The translations under genes were made by a program, and so were the position numbers. Below the pieces are notes generated by a model that made no database searches, was not told the origin of the DNA, and saw only the letters and a list, made by a program, of their open reading frames with translations. From positions 115,639 to 179,638 of the forward strand of contig CAXATH010000008.1 in assembly GCA_963972195.1 (NCBI GenBank): a DNA stretch of 64,000 bases, written 5' to 3'. The number at the start of each line of letters is the position of its first letter. The stretch's first letter is position 1. The stretch comes from Litorimonas sp963972195 (lineage in GTDB: Bacteria; Pseudomonadota; Alphaproteobacteria; Caulobacterales; Maricaulaceae). Positions 18,299-25,464 of the stretch are shown piece by piece.

Positions 18299-18733
18299 AT
18301 GGCGCTTCCCAATTCTATTCTCTTCGTTTGCCAGATGAATATGGTGCGCTCCCCTATAGCGGAAGGGTTAATGCGCCGGCTCTATCCGAGCGTGGAGCGG
18401 GTGGAGTCCTGCGGCTTGTCGCAAGGCGACAAGGAGCAGATGGTGGAGACCATCATGGCCGAAATTGGCATAGATGTTAGCGATCATGAGCCGACCGTAT
18501 TGCAGGACTATAAACCGGAAAACATAGATGTCGTCGTTGCCTTTACGCCTCAGGCCTTTCACGCGGCTCAAAGTTATTTCGAAGGCACAGAGACGGAAAT
18601 TTTAAATTGGCCACTGCCTGATCCGGGCGCAGGGTCGCTCGACGTACGGGCTATGATGGACAGCTATCGGGCCATGAGAGATCTCATTAAGAACCGAATT
18701 TTGCGTCATTTTGGTCCTTCCGAGGTCAAGTAA
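18299..18733 (+). CDS. Low-molecular-weight protein tyrosine phosphatase family protein
   Basis: A 144-residue protein with the phosphatase loop CQMNMVRS (Cys11 to Arg17 when started at the ATG at 18299) and a DPGAGSL segment carrying the candidate general acid. The fold is shared with thioredoxin-coupled arsenate reductases, but neighbours give no sign of arsenic resistance. An earlier in-frame start at 18272 would overlap the UPF0262 gene and add nine unlikely residues. The substrate is unknown. Confidence 0.87.
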   Translation: MALPNSILFVCQMNMVRSPIAEGLMRRLYPSVERVESCGLSQGDKEQMVETIMAEIGIDVSDHEPTVLQDYKPENIDVVVAFTPQAFHAAQSYFEGTETEILNWPLPDPGAGSLDVRAMMDSYRAMRDLIKNRILRHFGPSEVK

Positions 18734-18825
18734 CCGCAATAAAACCTATGATATTTAGAAAAACCCCCTATATACGCAGAGTATAGCGCTCTAAATGAGC
18801 CGGGAATCTAGAAAAAGGACTTGAT

Positions 18826-19044
18826 TTGGCTAAAGAAGAACTACTTGAGTTTGAGGGTGAGGTTGTCGAACTTCTTCCTAACGCGACATTTCGCGTAAAA
18901 CTCGTTAATGATCACGAGATCATTGCCCACACTGCAGGCCGGATGCGTAAAAACCGTATTCGCGTTTTGGCGGGTGACCGTGTGACAGTCGAAATGACGC
19001 CTTATGACCTGACCAAAGGTCGTATTACTTATCGCTTTAAATAA
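18826..19044 (+). CDS. infA: Translation initiation factor IF-1
   Basis: This 72-residue protein matches bacterial IF-1 along its whole length (AKEELLEFEGEVVELLPN, RMRKNRIRVLAGDRVTVE, TPYDLTKGRITYRFK), an OB fold that binds the ribosomal A site during initiation. The start codon is TTG, as in many alphaproteobacterial infA genes. A 92-base gap upstream suggests that it has its own promoter. Confidence 0.97.
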   Translation: MAKEELLEFEGEVVELLPNATFRVKLVNDHEIIAHTAGRMRKNRIRVLAGDRVTVEMTPYDLTKGRITYRFK

Positions 19045-19050
19045 GTCGAT

Positions 19051-19620
19051 ATGCGCTTCATTCTGGCAAGCGCGTCGCCAAGACGACTCTCTTTACTTAA
19101 GCAAATTTATATAACGCCGGATGATGTGATTCCGGCGGATATTAATGAAGAGCCTATACCGGGTGAGTTACCGGGGCCTCATGCTGGGCGATTGGCCAGT
19201 GAAAAGTGCCAAACTATCGCTGACCTAGAAACTGATACTATTATTCTTGCCGCCGACACGGTTGTGGGGGTAGGGCGGCGTATTCTGCCAAAAACTGAAA
19301 CTGAAACCGAGGCTGCTAAATGTCTCGACCTCTTATCCGGTCGTGCACACCGCGTCTTTACCGGAATTTGTGTTTATTCTCCGGATAAAGGGCTTCAAAC
19401 GCGTGTCGTCGAGACACGGGTGAAGTTGAAACGGTTATCTTCTCAGGAGAGGGAGTTTTATCTGAACTCCGGTGAATGGCATGGGAAAGCCGGCGGGTAT
19501 GGTATTCAGGGATATGCTGAAAGTTTTATTCGGTCTCTTTCCGGGTCATATTCGAATGTTGTAGGGCTCCCTTTGACAGAGGCGCGTCAATTATTGCACT
19601 CTCATGGAGTTGGAGTATGA
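19051..19620 (+). CDS. maf: Maf family nucleotide pyrophosphatase
   Basis: A 189-residue Maf protein with the N-terminal LASASPRRLSLLKQ motif and the catalytic LAADTVVGVG segment, then GRAHRVFTGICV and AGGYGIQGYAESFI. Members hydrolyse non-canonical or canonical nucleoside triphosphates in a housecleaning role and have been linked to septum control. It lies 6 bases after infA and overlaps the next gene by four bases (ATGA). Confidence 0.93.
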   Translation: MRFILASASPRRLSLLKQIYITPDDVIPADINEEPIPGELPGPHAGRLASEKCQTIADLETDTIILAADTVVGVGRRILPKTETETEAAKCLDLLSGRAHRVFTGICVYSPDKGLQTRVVETRVKLKRLSSQEREFYLNSGEWHGKAGGYGIQGYAESFIRSLSGSYSNVVGLPLTEARQLLHSHGVGV

Positions 19621-20639
19621 AACATCGCGCCGTCTTGGAAAAATCGATAGGCGAGACACGAGCCGCTGTTTATGAAGGCCGCCGTCTGGTCGAACTTCAT
19701 GTTGAGCGAGATAGCCAAAAGTCTGTCCCGCAGTCAGGTGATATCTACCTTGCTCGAATTGCAAATTTAGAACCGTCATTGAACGGTGCCTTCGTAAATT
19801 TGGGCGGATCCCACAGTGGATTTCTAAGCTTTACTAATAATCAGGCCATGCCGAAAGTGACAGAAGGCGAACTTTTGGAAGTTCTTGTTATTCGTCCTCC
19901 CTTGAGCGGGAAAGAAGCGACGCTGCGGTATCTAAAGCCTGCCGAGTCCGGCAAGCCCGGTCCCGTTGAAAAAGTTGATCTGAAAACCCGGCTCTCCGCG
20001 CGTTTCAAAGGCATTGCTTTTGATGAAGCAACGGTGTCCGTTTTGGACGAGGCGACAGATCGGCAAATCGCTCTAAAAGGCGGAGGCGCGGTAACATTTG
20101 ATCAAACCCAAGCGTTGCTGGCGATAGATGTAGATAAAGGGCAGGGGAAAACGGCGCTGGATGTAGCTTTAGCCGCAGCTGAACTCATAGCAAAACAGAT
20201 CCGGCTGCGAGGGCTGGGAGGCTTGGTCGTTATAGATTTTCCAAACCTCCGACAGACGCGCCAGCGGAACCAACTTTTTAAGGCTGTAGAGCGCGCATTC
20301 GAAGCAGACCCTGCGATTGTAAAAGTTGCTCCTCTTTCCCGTTTCGGATGCGTCGAGCTTACACGCTCCTTGGATTATCCTTCTTTGGACTCTATCCTGA
20401 ATACACGTTTCGGAGAGCCAACGGCTGAAACTCAATCCCTTCGTGCGCTTCGCCAGTTGGTGAAAGAGGCCTCTGAAAACAAAGGGGCGCAATATACCCT
20501 GGCTGTTTCTGCGAAAATAAATGGCTGGCTCCAATCAAAAGTCATCAATTGGGAAAGCGAGTTAAATGATCGGATTGGGCCGCGCTTCACGCTCACAACG
20601 CATGAGGCGGAGGGATTTACAATACAAGCAGACAGGTGA
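19617..20639 (+). CDS. Ribonuclease E/G family protein (short form)
   Basis: A 340-residue member of the RNase E/G family, much shorter than RNase G (about 490). It keeps an S1-like region (GDIYLARIANLEPSLNGAF), and the two metal-binding aspartates appear in LLAIDVDKG and VVIDFPNLR. The zinc-link and small domains are reduced. This short form in the infA-maf-yacG cluster is usual for alphaproteobacteria. It probably processes or turns over RNA; which RNAs is unknown. The ATG overlaps the maf stop. Confidence 0.88.
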   Translation: MKHRAVLEKSIGETRAAVYEGRRLVELHVERDSQKSVPQSGDIYLARIANLEPSLNGAFVNLGGSHSGFLSFTNNQAMPKVTEGELLEVLVIRPPLSGKEATLRYLKPAESGKPGPVEKVDLKTRLSARFKGIAFDEATVSVLDEATDRQIALKGGGAVTFDQTQALLAIDVDKGQGKTALDVALAAAELIAKQIRLRGLGGLVVIDFPNLRQTRQRNQLFKAVERAFEADPAIVKVAPLSRFGCVELTRSLDYPSLDSILNTRFGEPTAETQSLRALRQLVKEASENKGAQYTLAVSAKINGWLQSKVINWESELNDRIGPRFTLTTHEAEGFTIQADR

Positions 20640-20645
20640 AATAAT

Positions 20646-20810
20646 ATGGCCGACGAAAAATGCCCCATTTGCAAAAAGAAAATAGCGGCTGAAGGCGTAA
20701 AGCCATTTTGTTCTAAGCGCTGTGCAGATATTGATTTGGGGCGCTGGCTTAAAGGGGGTTATGCTATTCCGACGGAGGAGCATGCCCCTGACCCGGTGAA
20801 TGACGCCTAA
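20646..20810 (+). CDS. yacG: DNA gyrase inhibitor YacG
   Basis: A 54-residue zinc-finger protein. CPICKK and FCSKRCADIDLGRWL supply the four zinc ligands (C-x2-C and C-x3-C), and YAIP follows as in the family. In E. coli, YacG binds GyrB and blocks DNA binding by gyrase. It begins six bases after the RNase gene. The stop codon directly abuts the stop codon of the converging GDPD gene with no base between. Confidence 0.93.
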   Translation: MADEKCPICKKKIAAEGVKPFCSKRCADIDLGRWLKGGYAIPTEEHAPDPVNDA

Positions 20811-21617
20811 TTACTGTTTGTATTCTTCGAAAAGCCCTTTGTTATCAATAAAATACGCGTCTAACTTTAAGCGCTTGCTTTCTTTCTCAATTGTGTTTTT
20901 TCCAGTGTAGGAAAAAGCGCTCACCTCTATGCCGTCAGCTTGGTACTGATCCACCAAGGCTGGCCACACCTGATTTGCCGGAACGCAGACATGGGTCAGT
21001 ATTTTCCTGATTTCGCCCCTAAGGGGGCCGTCTACAAACCAGCCTGAACGCTCACCAACGACGAGCGTTCTTTCAGGCCTTTCGATATGGCCTTTGTCAG
21101 CAAAGAAAACATGATGAATAGCGCGGGTAAACCGGCCGGGCCGTCGGCACCAATGACTTAAACATAGTTTTTGGCCGGGTTCGATGTCGTTCAAGGCATA
21201 GAGCACTTCCGGTAACCAAGACACCCAAACAACCCGATCGGACAGACCATATGATTTTGCCAGTGCGTAGAGAGCAAATTCAGCGCCGGCGTCTTTGATA
21301 TCTACTAAGAGTTGGCAATCTTTATTCGGATGATCGGAGATGGCGGAGAAAAGTTGGTCCGCTGTAGGCATATGGGTGAAAACACCGCCAGTGTTCACAT
21401 AATCGCGGGCCATGATATCACATAGGTGACGGGCTTTGCCTGATGCATCCCGCGCGGACTCGTCATGAAAAATCATAGGCGTTCCGCATCGCGCCAGTCG
21501 AATGTCAAATTCGATTTGTTTTACGCCAAAATCCAGCGCGTTCTCTAATCCGTCAATTGAATTTTCAAAGTCTGAAAATCCTCTGAACCGATGAGAAATG
21601 AGCTTTGAAAAATTCAT
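20811..21617 (-). CDS. Glycerophosphodiester phosphodiesterase family protein
   Basis: A 268-residue TIM-barrel phosphodiesterase. The N-terminal HRFRGFSDFENS is a variant of the usual HRG...PENT motif, then comes IEFDIRLARCGTPMIFHDESARDASG, which carries the metal-binding Glu-x-Asp and the catalytic His. The usual HRG is changed (HR-F-RG), and the barrel's later motif is weak, so activity may differ from glycerophosphodiester cleavage. There is no signal peptide. It converges on yacG. Confidence 0.8.
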   Translation of the reverse strand: MNFSKLISHRFRGFSDFENSIDGLENALDFGVKQIEFDIRLARCGTPMIFHDESARDASGKARHLCDIMARDYVNTGGVFTHMPTADQLFSAISDHPNKDCQLLVDIKDAGAEFALYALAKSYGLSDRVVWVSWLPEVLYALNDIEPGQKLCLSHWCRRPGRFTRAIHHVFFADKGHIERPERTLVVGERSGWFVDGPLRGEIRKILTHVCVPANQVWPALVDQYQADGIEVSAFSYTGKNTIEKESKRLKLDAYFIDNKGLFEEYKQ

Positions 21618-21682
21618 GATAGGATATCGATAGCACGTCTTTGAGGTGCGGCAAACAAATAGAGAGCTGTAGTCGTAAAAGG

Positions 21683-22135
21683 CTAATTGATATCAAAGCC
21701 GCCCCAAAGTTTCGAGAACGCCTCGCAATGGATCACGACGCTTTTGTATTCAGTTAGAGAAACGCCTTTGGGGAGGGAGTAGCTTTGCGCGCCTTGTTTA
21801 GACTTCAGAACTCCAATTTTTAGACTGTTTTCATCGACGTTCTTATCTTTCAGCTGCGAAAGAGGTAGTTTAGAAAGATAGACTTTCAGGTCGGGTCCGC
21901 TCCGCGTTTCAAAGTCATCACTGAATACAATTTCGGTTCCGGTTTCTGTTTCAACAAGCGTCGCATTCCCCGAGATCGAATAGTGCCTTTTCACAAAACT
22001 ATGATTCGAAGCGGCCGTGTTTTCGCTGTGAGAGAGGGCTGTTTCTTGAGCTATTGAAAAGTCCGATTTCCCGCCTATCAGAACAAATGCTAGGCCAAAG
22101 ACGCAGACAAATAATATTGTGAGTTGGGCTTTCAT
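21683..22135 (-). CDS. DM13 domain protein, membrane-anchored or exported
   Basis: A protein of about 150 residues with an N-terminal hydrophobic helix (MKAQLTILFVCVFGLAFVLI) and a C-terminal DM13 domain (about residues 50-150) containing FSDDFETRSGPDLKVYLS and VVIHCEAFSKLWGGFDI. DM13 domains are thought to act in electron transfer, with the conserved cysteine seen here in HCEAF. An in-frame ATG exists at 22213, but the start at 22135 puts the signal anchor at the N-terminus and is preceded by GGGAG. This is the last gene before the integrase. Confidence 0.75.
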   Translation of the reverse strand: MKAQLTILFVCVFGLAFVLIGGKSDFSIAQETALSHSENTAASNHSFVKRHYSISGNATLVETETGTEIVFSDDFETRSGPDLKVYLSKLPLSQLKDKNVDENSLKIGVLKSKQGAQSYSLPKGVSLTEYKSVVIHCEAFSKLWGGFDIN

Positions 22136-22361
22136 ATCTCCCAATCTCATATTTATCACATTTACTCCAGTCACATGGCTGTCATTACGCTGTGGCTGTG
22201 TTGGAGTGTTCATTTCTAAAGTAAAAGAAATGGTGCCCGAACCTGAACTGTGACTCTGGTTTCCTTTTGTATCTATCGGTTTAAAAAGTATAAATAAAAC
22301 AATATCTTGAGAAAATTCTTGTGTCTTTTCGAATTTTGTTGTTCTCTTCTGCTTCCCTCAG

Positions 22362-22385
22362 GTGGTGGGAACAGTGGTGGGAACA
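22362..22385. repeat. Perfect 12-bp tandem repeat before the integrase
   Basis: GTGGTGGGAACA occurs twice head to tail (22362-22373 and 22374-22385), ending 27 bases before the integrase start. It is in the position where P4-type integrases have their own att or arm sites. No tRNA gene or tRNA 3' fragment lies around it. A role as att site or integrase-binding site is inference. Confidence 0.6.
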
Positions 22386-22412
22386 AAATTGATGTGAACA
22401 GGGCAAAGAGTT

Positions 22413-23612
22413 ATGAGTAGGGCAATCCGAAAGCTAAATAGAGCCAGTGTCAAGGCTATTAATATACCTGGTCGTTACGGTGATGGTGACGGTTTGTATC
22501 TCATTGTGAAGAAAAGTGGTCGAAAGTCTTGGCTCTATAGGTTCAGATTGAACGGTAGACGCAGGGACATGGGCTTAGGTTCTGTTTCACTTTCAAATAA
22601 TATCGATGTGGTCCGTAAAAAGGCTGATGAGGCCCGCGCACTCGTTCAGGCGGGTATAGACCCGCTAGAAAAGCGAGAGACTGAGATTGAAGCTCGGGTT
22701 GAGGAGATAGAAAGAAGGTACACATTTGCGGAGATTATTGATCTCTTTTTTAAGTCAAAGGATAGCACAGGTTACTTTCGGACTGAACAAACTCGCCGTA
22801 GATGGTACTTTTGTTTAACCACACATGCCGAGGGCCTACACAGCACCCAGCTAAGTAAAATTACGACAAAACAAGTCTATCGCGTACTTGAGCCTCTTTG
22901 GATGATTAAAACTGAAACCGCGAGTCGCACACGTTTATATATAGAAGCCGTATTAGCATGGGCGATTGCCATGGAATACCGAGATGGTCCCAACCCAGCT
23001 GTTTGGCGGGGTAATCTTGATCAACTTTTAACACCTAAAGAGCGCGTGAAGCCGTCGAAGAACCATGCTGCCCTTCCATGGCAAGACATCCCAAAGCTTA
23101 TGAAGCAATTGAGAAGCCTGAAGACGCCGGCTTCGTATCTCACTGAATTTATTATCCTTACAGCTGCACGATCAGGTGAGGCCAGGGGAGCGGTCTGGGA
23201 TGAAATAGATTTGGAGGCGGGCGTTTGGGAGATACCTGCGGAGAGGATGAAGATGAAACGACCACATTTGGTGCCATTGGTCGGGGCATCGAGAAGACTT
23301 GTAGAGTGGGCGCAAGAATTTCCTCATGAAACGATCGTTTTTTCTAACCCCAGAAATCGCAGGGTATTTAGCTACAATGCCCCGATGGTAACGTTGCGAA
23401 AACTTGGCTATCATGACATTACAACACATGGATTCCGGTCTTCGTTCAAAACATGGGCGTTAGAGGCGACTAACTTTCCTACACAAGCAATTGAGTTTGC
23501 ACTTGCTCATGAGACCAAAAACACTGTTGAGCGAGCCTACATTCGAGGGAACCGAATGTTTGATAAACGTTGTGAAATCATGATATCGTGGGACAAATTT
23601 TGCGCATCTTAA
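22413..23612 (+). CDS. int: P4-type tyrosine site-specific integrase
   Basis: A 399-residue integrase. The N-terminal DUF4102 arm-binding domain (about residues 1-90) has GDGDGLYLIVKKSGRKSW and RRRDMGLGS. The catalytic domain shows the first Arg in TAARSGEARGAVW, HGFRSSFKTWA for the His-x-x-Arg box and the nucleophile Tyr in NTVERAYIRGN. All key residues are present, so it is probably active. It marks the left end of the metal island; the last core gene (DM13) is just upstream on the other strand. Confidence 0.93.
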   Translation: MSRAIRKLNRASVKAINIPGRYGDGDGLYLIVKKSGRKSWLYRFRLNGRRRDMGLGSVSLSNNIDVVRKKADEARALVQAGIDPLEKRETEIEARVEEIERRYTFAEIIDLFFKSKDSTGYFRTEQTRRRWYFCLTTHAEGLHSTQLSKITTKQVYRVLEPLWMIKTETASRTRLYIEAVLAWAIAMEYRDGPNPAVWRGNLDQLLTPKERVKPSKNHAALPWQDIPKLMKQLRSLKTPASYLTEFIILTAARSGEARGAVWDEIDLEAGVWEIPAERMKMKRPHLVPLVGASRRLVEWAQEFPHETIVFSNPRNRRVFSYNAPMVTLRKLGYHDITTHGFRSSFKTWALEATNFPTQAIEFALAHETKNTVERAYIRGNRMFDKRCEIMISWDKFCAS

Positions 23613-23885
23613 CCCTGAGGTAAGTAATCCCGACAGTTAGAGAGCTTGTTGACAGGGTTTGAATCCGCAAGCAGGATTCACGTCTATCCTAATCAGTTAA
23701 ATAATTCAGTGACTTAATATTCGCGAAAAGCCAAAAAGAAGCTCACAAAGCATCCAAAATGAATCTCAAAAATCTCTAAAGTAGAAAGTTCGCGTGAGAT
23801 CATCTTCATCTAATATAATAGTCGAAATCTGTTAAAGTCGCTCGACACTAGCCCGATATCAAATAACGAAAAAACCGCCGACTTT

Positions 23886-24149
23886 TTAACGTTTGAGCTT
23901 GTCGAATAAATCTATGAGTTCGGAGACTTTTTCGCGCTGTTGTTTTTCATCTCGCGATTTTATAGCGATTTCGACGCAGGTGGCTGCGTGATCCTTAAGT
24001 ATTTCAGACTCGGCGCGAGCAATAGCCGCTTTGACGGCTTGCATTTGATTAAGAATGTCGATGCAATAACGTTTGTCTTCGAGCATTTTTATAATCCCGC
24101 GAATCTGGCCCTCGGAGCGCTTGAGTCTATTTATAGTTTTAGCTGACAT
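23886..24149 (-). CDS. CsoR/RcnR-family metal-sensing repressor
   Basis: An 87-residue all-helical regulator of the CsoR/RcnR/FrmR (DUF156) family. It begins INRLKRSEGQIRGIIKM and has the metal-ligand pattern Cys29 in RYCIDI, then His and Cys in LKDHAATCVE, which matches the Cys-His-Cys copper(I) site of CsoR better than the nickel site of RcnR. It is divergent from a run of copper genes, and a G-tract operator-like sequence lies between. It is therefore inferred to repress those genes until Cu(I) binds. No CueR or CopRS is seen in the window. Confidence 0.85.
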   Translation of the reverse strand: MSAKTINRLKRSEGQIRGIIKMLEDKRYCIDILNQMQAVKAAIARAESEILKDHAATCVEIAIKSRDEKQQREKVSELIDLFDKLKR

Positions 24150-24169
24150 ATGCTTTTAAAACCTTGAGA

Positions 24170-24196
24170 TTGACAGATACGCTTAGGGGGTATAGG
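24170..24196 (+). promoter_or_regulatory. Promoter with CsoR/RcnR-type G-tract operator
   Basis: TTGACA at 24170-24175 is a perfect -35. TATAGG at 24191-24196 could be the -10, with a short 15-base spacer. The spacer carries TTAGGGGGTAT, a G-tract flanked by ATAC (24177-24180) and GTAT (24190-24193), the layout used by CsoR-family repressors. The short spacer and exact -10 are uncertain. Confidence 0.55.
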
Positions 24197-24224
24197 TAAG
24201 TCTTAAGTAAGGACCCGTCAAGTT

Positions 24225-24677
24225 ATGGTGCTTGGACATTTGAAAACAGCAATAGTCGCCGCAATCGCCGTTGTATTCGGTATTGTGCAGCTCTTTTGTG
24301 CCTGTTTGGATATAGCTAGTGCAGAAACGGTTTTGCCGCCTTCAACTTCCATTCAGCAGTTAAAACTGAGCAATCATAATCATCAGGCAATGATTGATGT
24401 AGGCGCACAGAGTAAATCTCCTCACGTCCACGGTGAACGCGATCATGAAGCCGATTGTTCCCACTGTGACGATTCGGTTGTGTTAGCTGTTTCCCCTGAC
24501 GTAGCTCCAAGGGTCTTCACAACCCCTACCGACTTCAAGACAGTCTTTATTGAATTGGAACCTCATACGCGCGCTGACATGGCAGCGGCAAGCCTCGCTG
24601 GGCTTCATTGGTTGGACCCGCCAAGGCAATTTTCAAGTTCCAATCCTGTTACATTACATACACGTTCCTTAATCTAG
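24225..24677 (+). CDS. Small exported Cys/His-containing protein of the copper region
   Basis: A 150-residue protein with an N-terminal hydrophobic segment (AAIAVVFGIVQLF) and a short Cys-x-Cys, then a His-rich mature part with DHEADCSHCDD, a CxxC-like metal-binding motif. The C-terminus has LDPPRQFSSSNPVTLHTRS. I do not recognise a named family with confidence; DUF2946-like proteins have a similar layout. It directly follows the CsoR-type promoter and probably starts the copper transcript. A role in periplasmic copper binding is inferred. Compare the two other short exported proteins at 33207 and 40035. Confidence 0.6.
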   Translation: MVLGHLKTAIVAAIAVVFGIVQLFCACLDIASAETVLPPSTSIQQLKLSNHNHQAMIDVGAQSKSPHVHGERDHEADCSHCDDSVVLAVSPDVAPRVFTTPTDFKTVFIELEPHTRADMAAASLAGLHWLDPPRQFSSSNPVTLHTRSLI

Positions 24678-24902
24678 CGTCACTGCTCTAGATCGCGTCA
24701 GGCAATTAACCTCGCGCGATCCCAGCTGAGTGCTTACTGCTGTTTCCAATACAGGTTCGCACCGGTTTGGCAGTGCCAAGGACGTCAAGACGCGCGTTTT
24801 ACCGCTCTCCAATCATCTTTTCCTCGGCATTTTCCCTCATTCATTAGTGAGTAGGTAGCTCGCTAATTATTCCACGATACACACCTAACCAAGGATTTGA
24901 AC

Positions 24903-25421
24903 ATGACTTTTACGACTCGACTTATCACTAGCTCTTCGATTGCTTTGTTTTTTTCGATCTCCACTTTGGCTCAAACGACTGACCATTCGGGACACGACAT
25001 GGGGCAAATGGATGAGACAAATATGAACCAAGTAAAAAGAAATCATGGCGCGATGATGAATACACGCGCCCGCCATATGATTGAGGCCACTGGCGTTGTG
25101 GAGAAAATTTCTATCGACAACAGCATAGTAAGGCTTTCCCATGACGCCATCCCCGCCATTAACTGGCCGTCCATGACGATGGATTTTGCTGTAGCCGAGA
25201 CAGTGGACATAAATAGTTTGAAAAAAGGGCAGATCATTCAGTTTACATTGCACCGTGCTGAAGACGGTAATCTGCCGCTAGTCGAGCTTTGCCCGACCCA
25301 AAGCAGGACAGTAATTGAGGGTCTTTGTGCTCCTGATAAGGAACACGGCCATGGCGCAGACGGAACAGATCATGGCCGTATGATAAATGGCGACATGAGT
25401 CATGAAGGCATGAAGGACTAG
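24903..25421 (+). CDS. Periplasmic CusF-like copper-binding protein
   Basis: A 172-residue exported protein with a signal peptide ending near TLAQT. The central domain (about 55-125) reads ATGVVEKISIDNSIVRLSHD and then INWPSMTMDF. This reproduces the CusF copper(I) site: one His, then Trp-x2-Met-x-Met. His/Met-rich tails precede and follow it (GHDMGQMDETNM, HGHGADGTDHGRM), more than in E. coli CusF. The ATG at 24903 is chosen over an upstream TTG because AAGG stands at the right distance. It probably hands Cu(I) to efflux or oxidase partners. Confidence 0.85.
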   Translation: MTFTTRLITSSSIALFFSISTLAQTTDHSGHDMGQMDETNMNQVKRNHGAMMNTRARHMIEATGVVEKISIDNSIVRLSHDAIPAINWPSMTMDFAVAETVDINSLKKGQIIQFTLHRAEDGNLPLVELCPTQSRTVIEGLCAPDKEHGHGADGTDHGRMINGDMSHEGMKD

Positions 25422-25464
25422 GTCTCGCTCTCCCAAGATTCCTCCTATTGATAAGGAAAAAACT

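Noticed and set aside
18299..18733. Arsenate reductase of an ars operon
   Set aside because: Only the phosphatase fold is shared; the neighbours are housekeeping genes, and there is no ArsR, ArsB or Acr3.
22214..22412. tRNA or tRNA fragment as attachment site for the integrase
   Set aside because: No cloverleaf or 3' tRNA end could be found; only the 12-bp tandem repeat is present.
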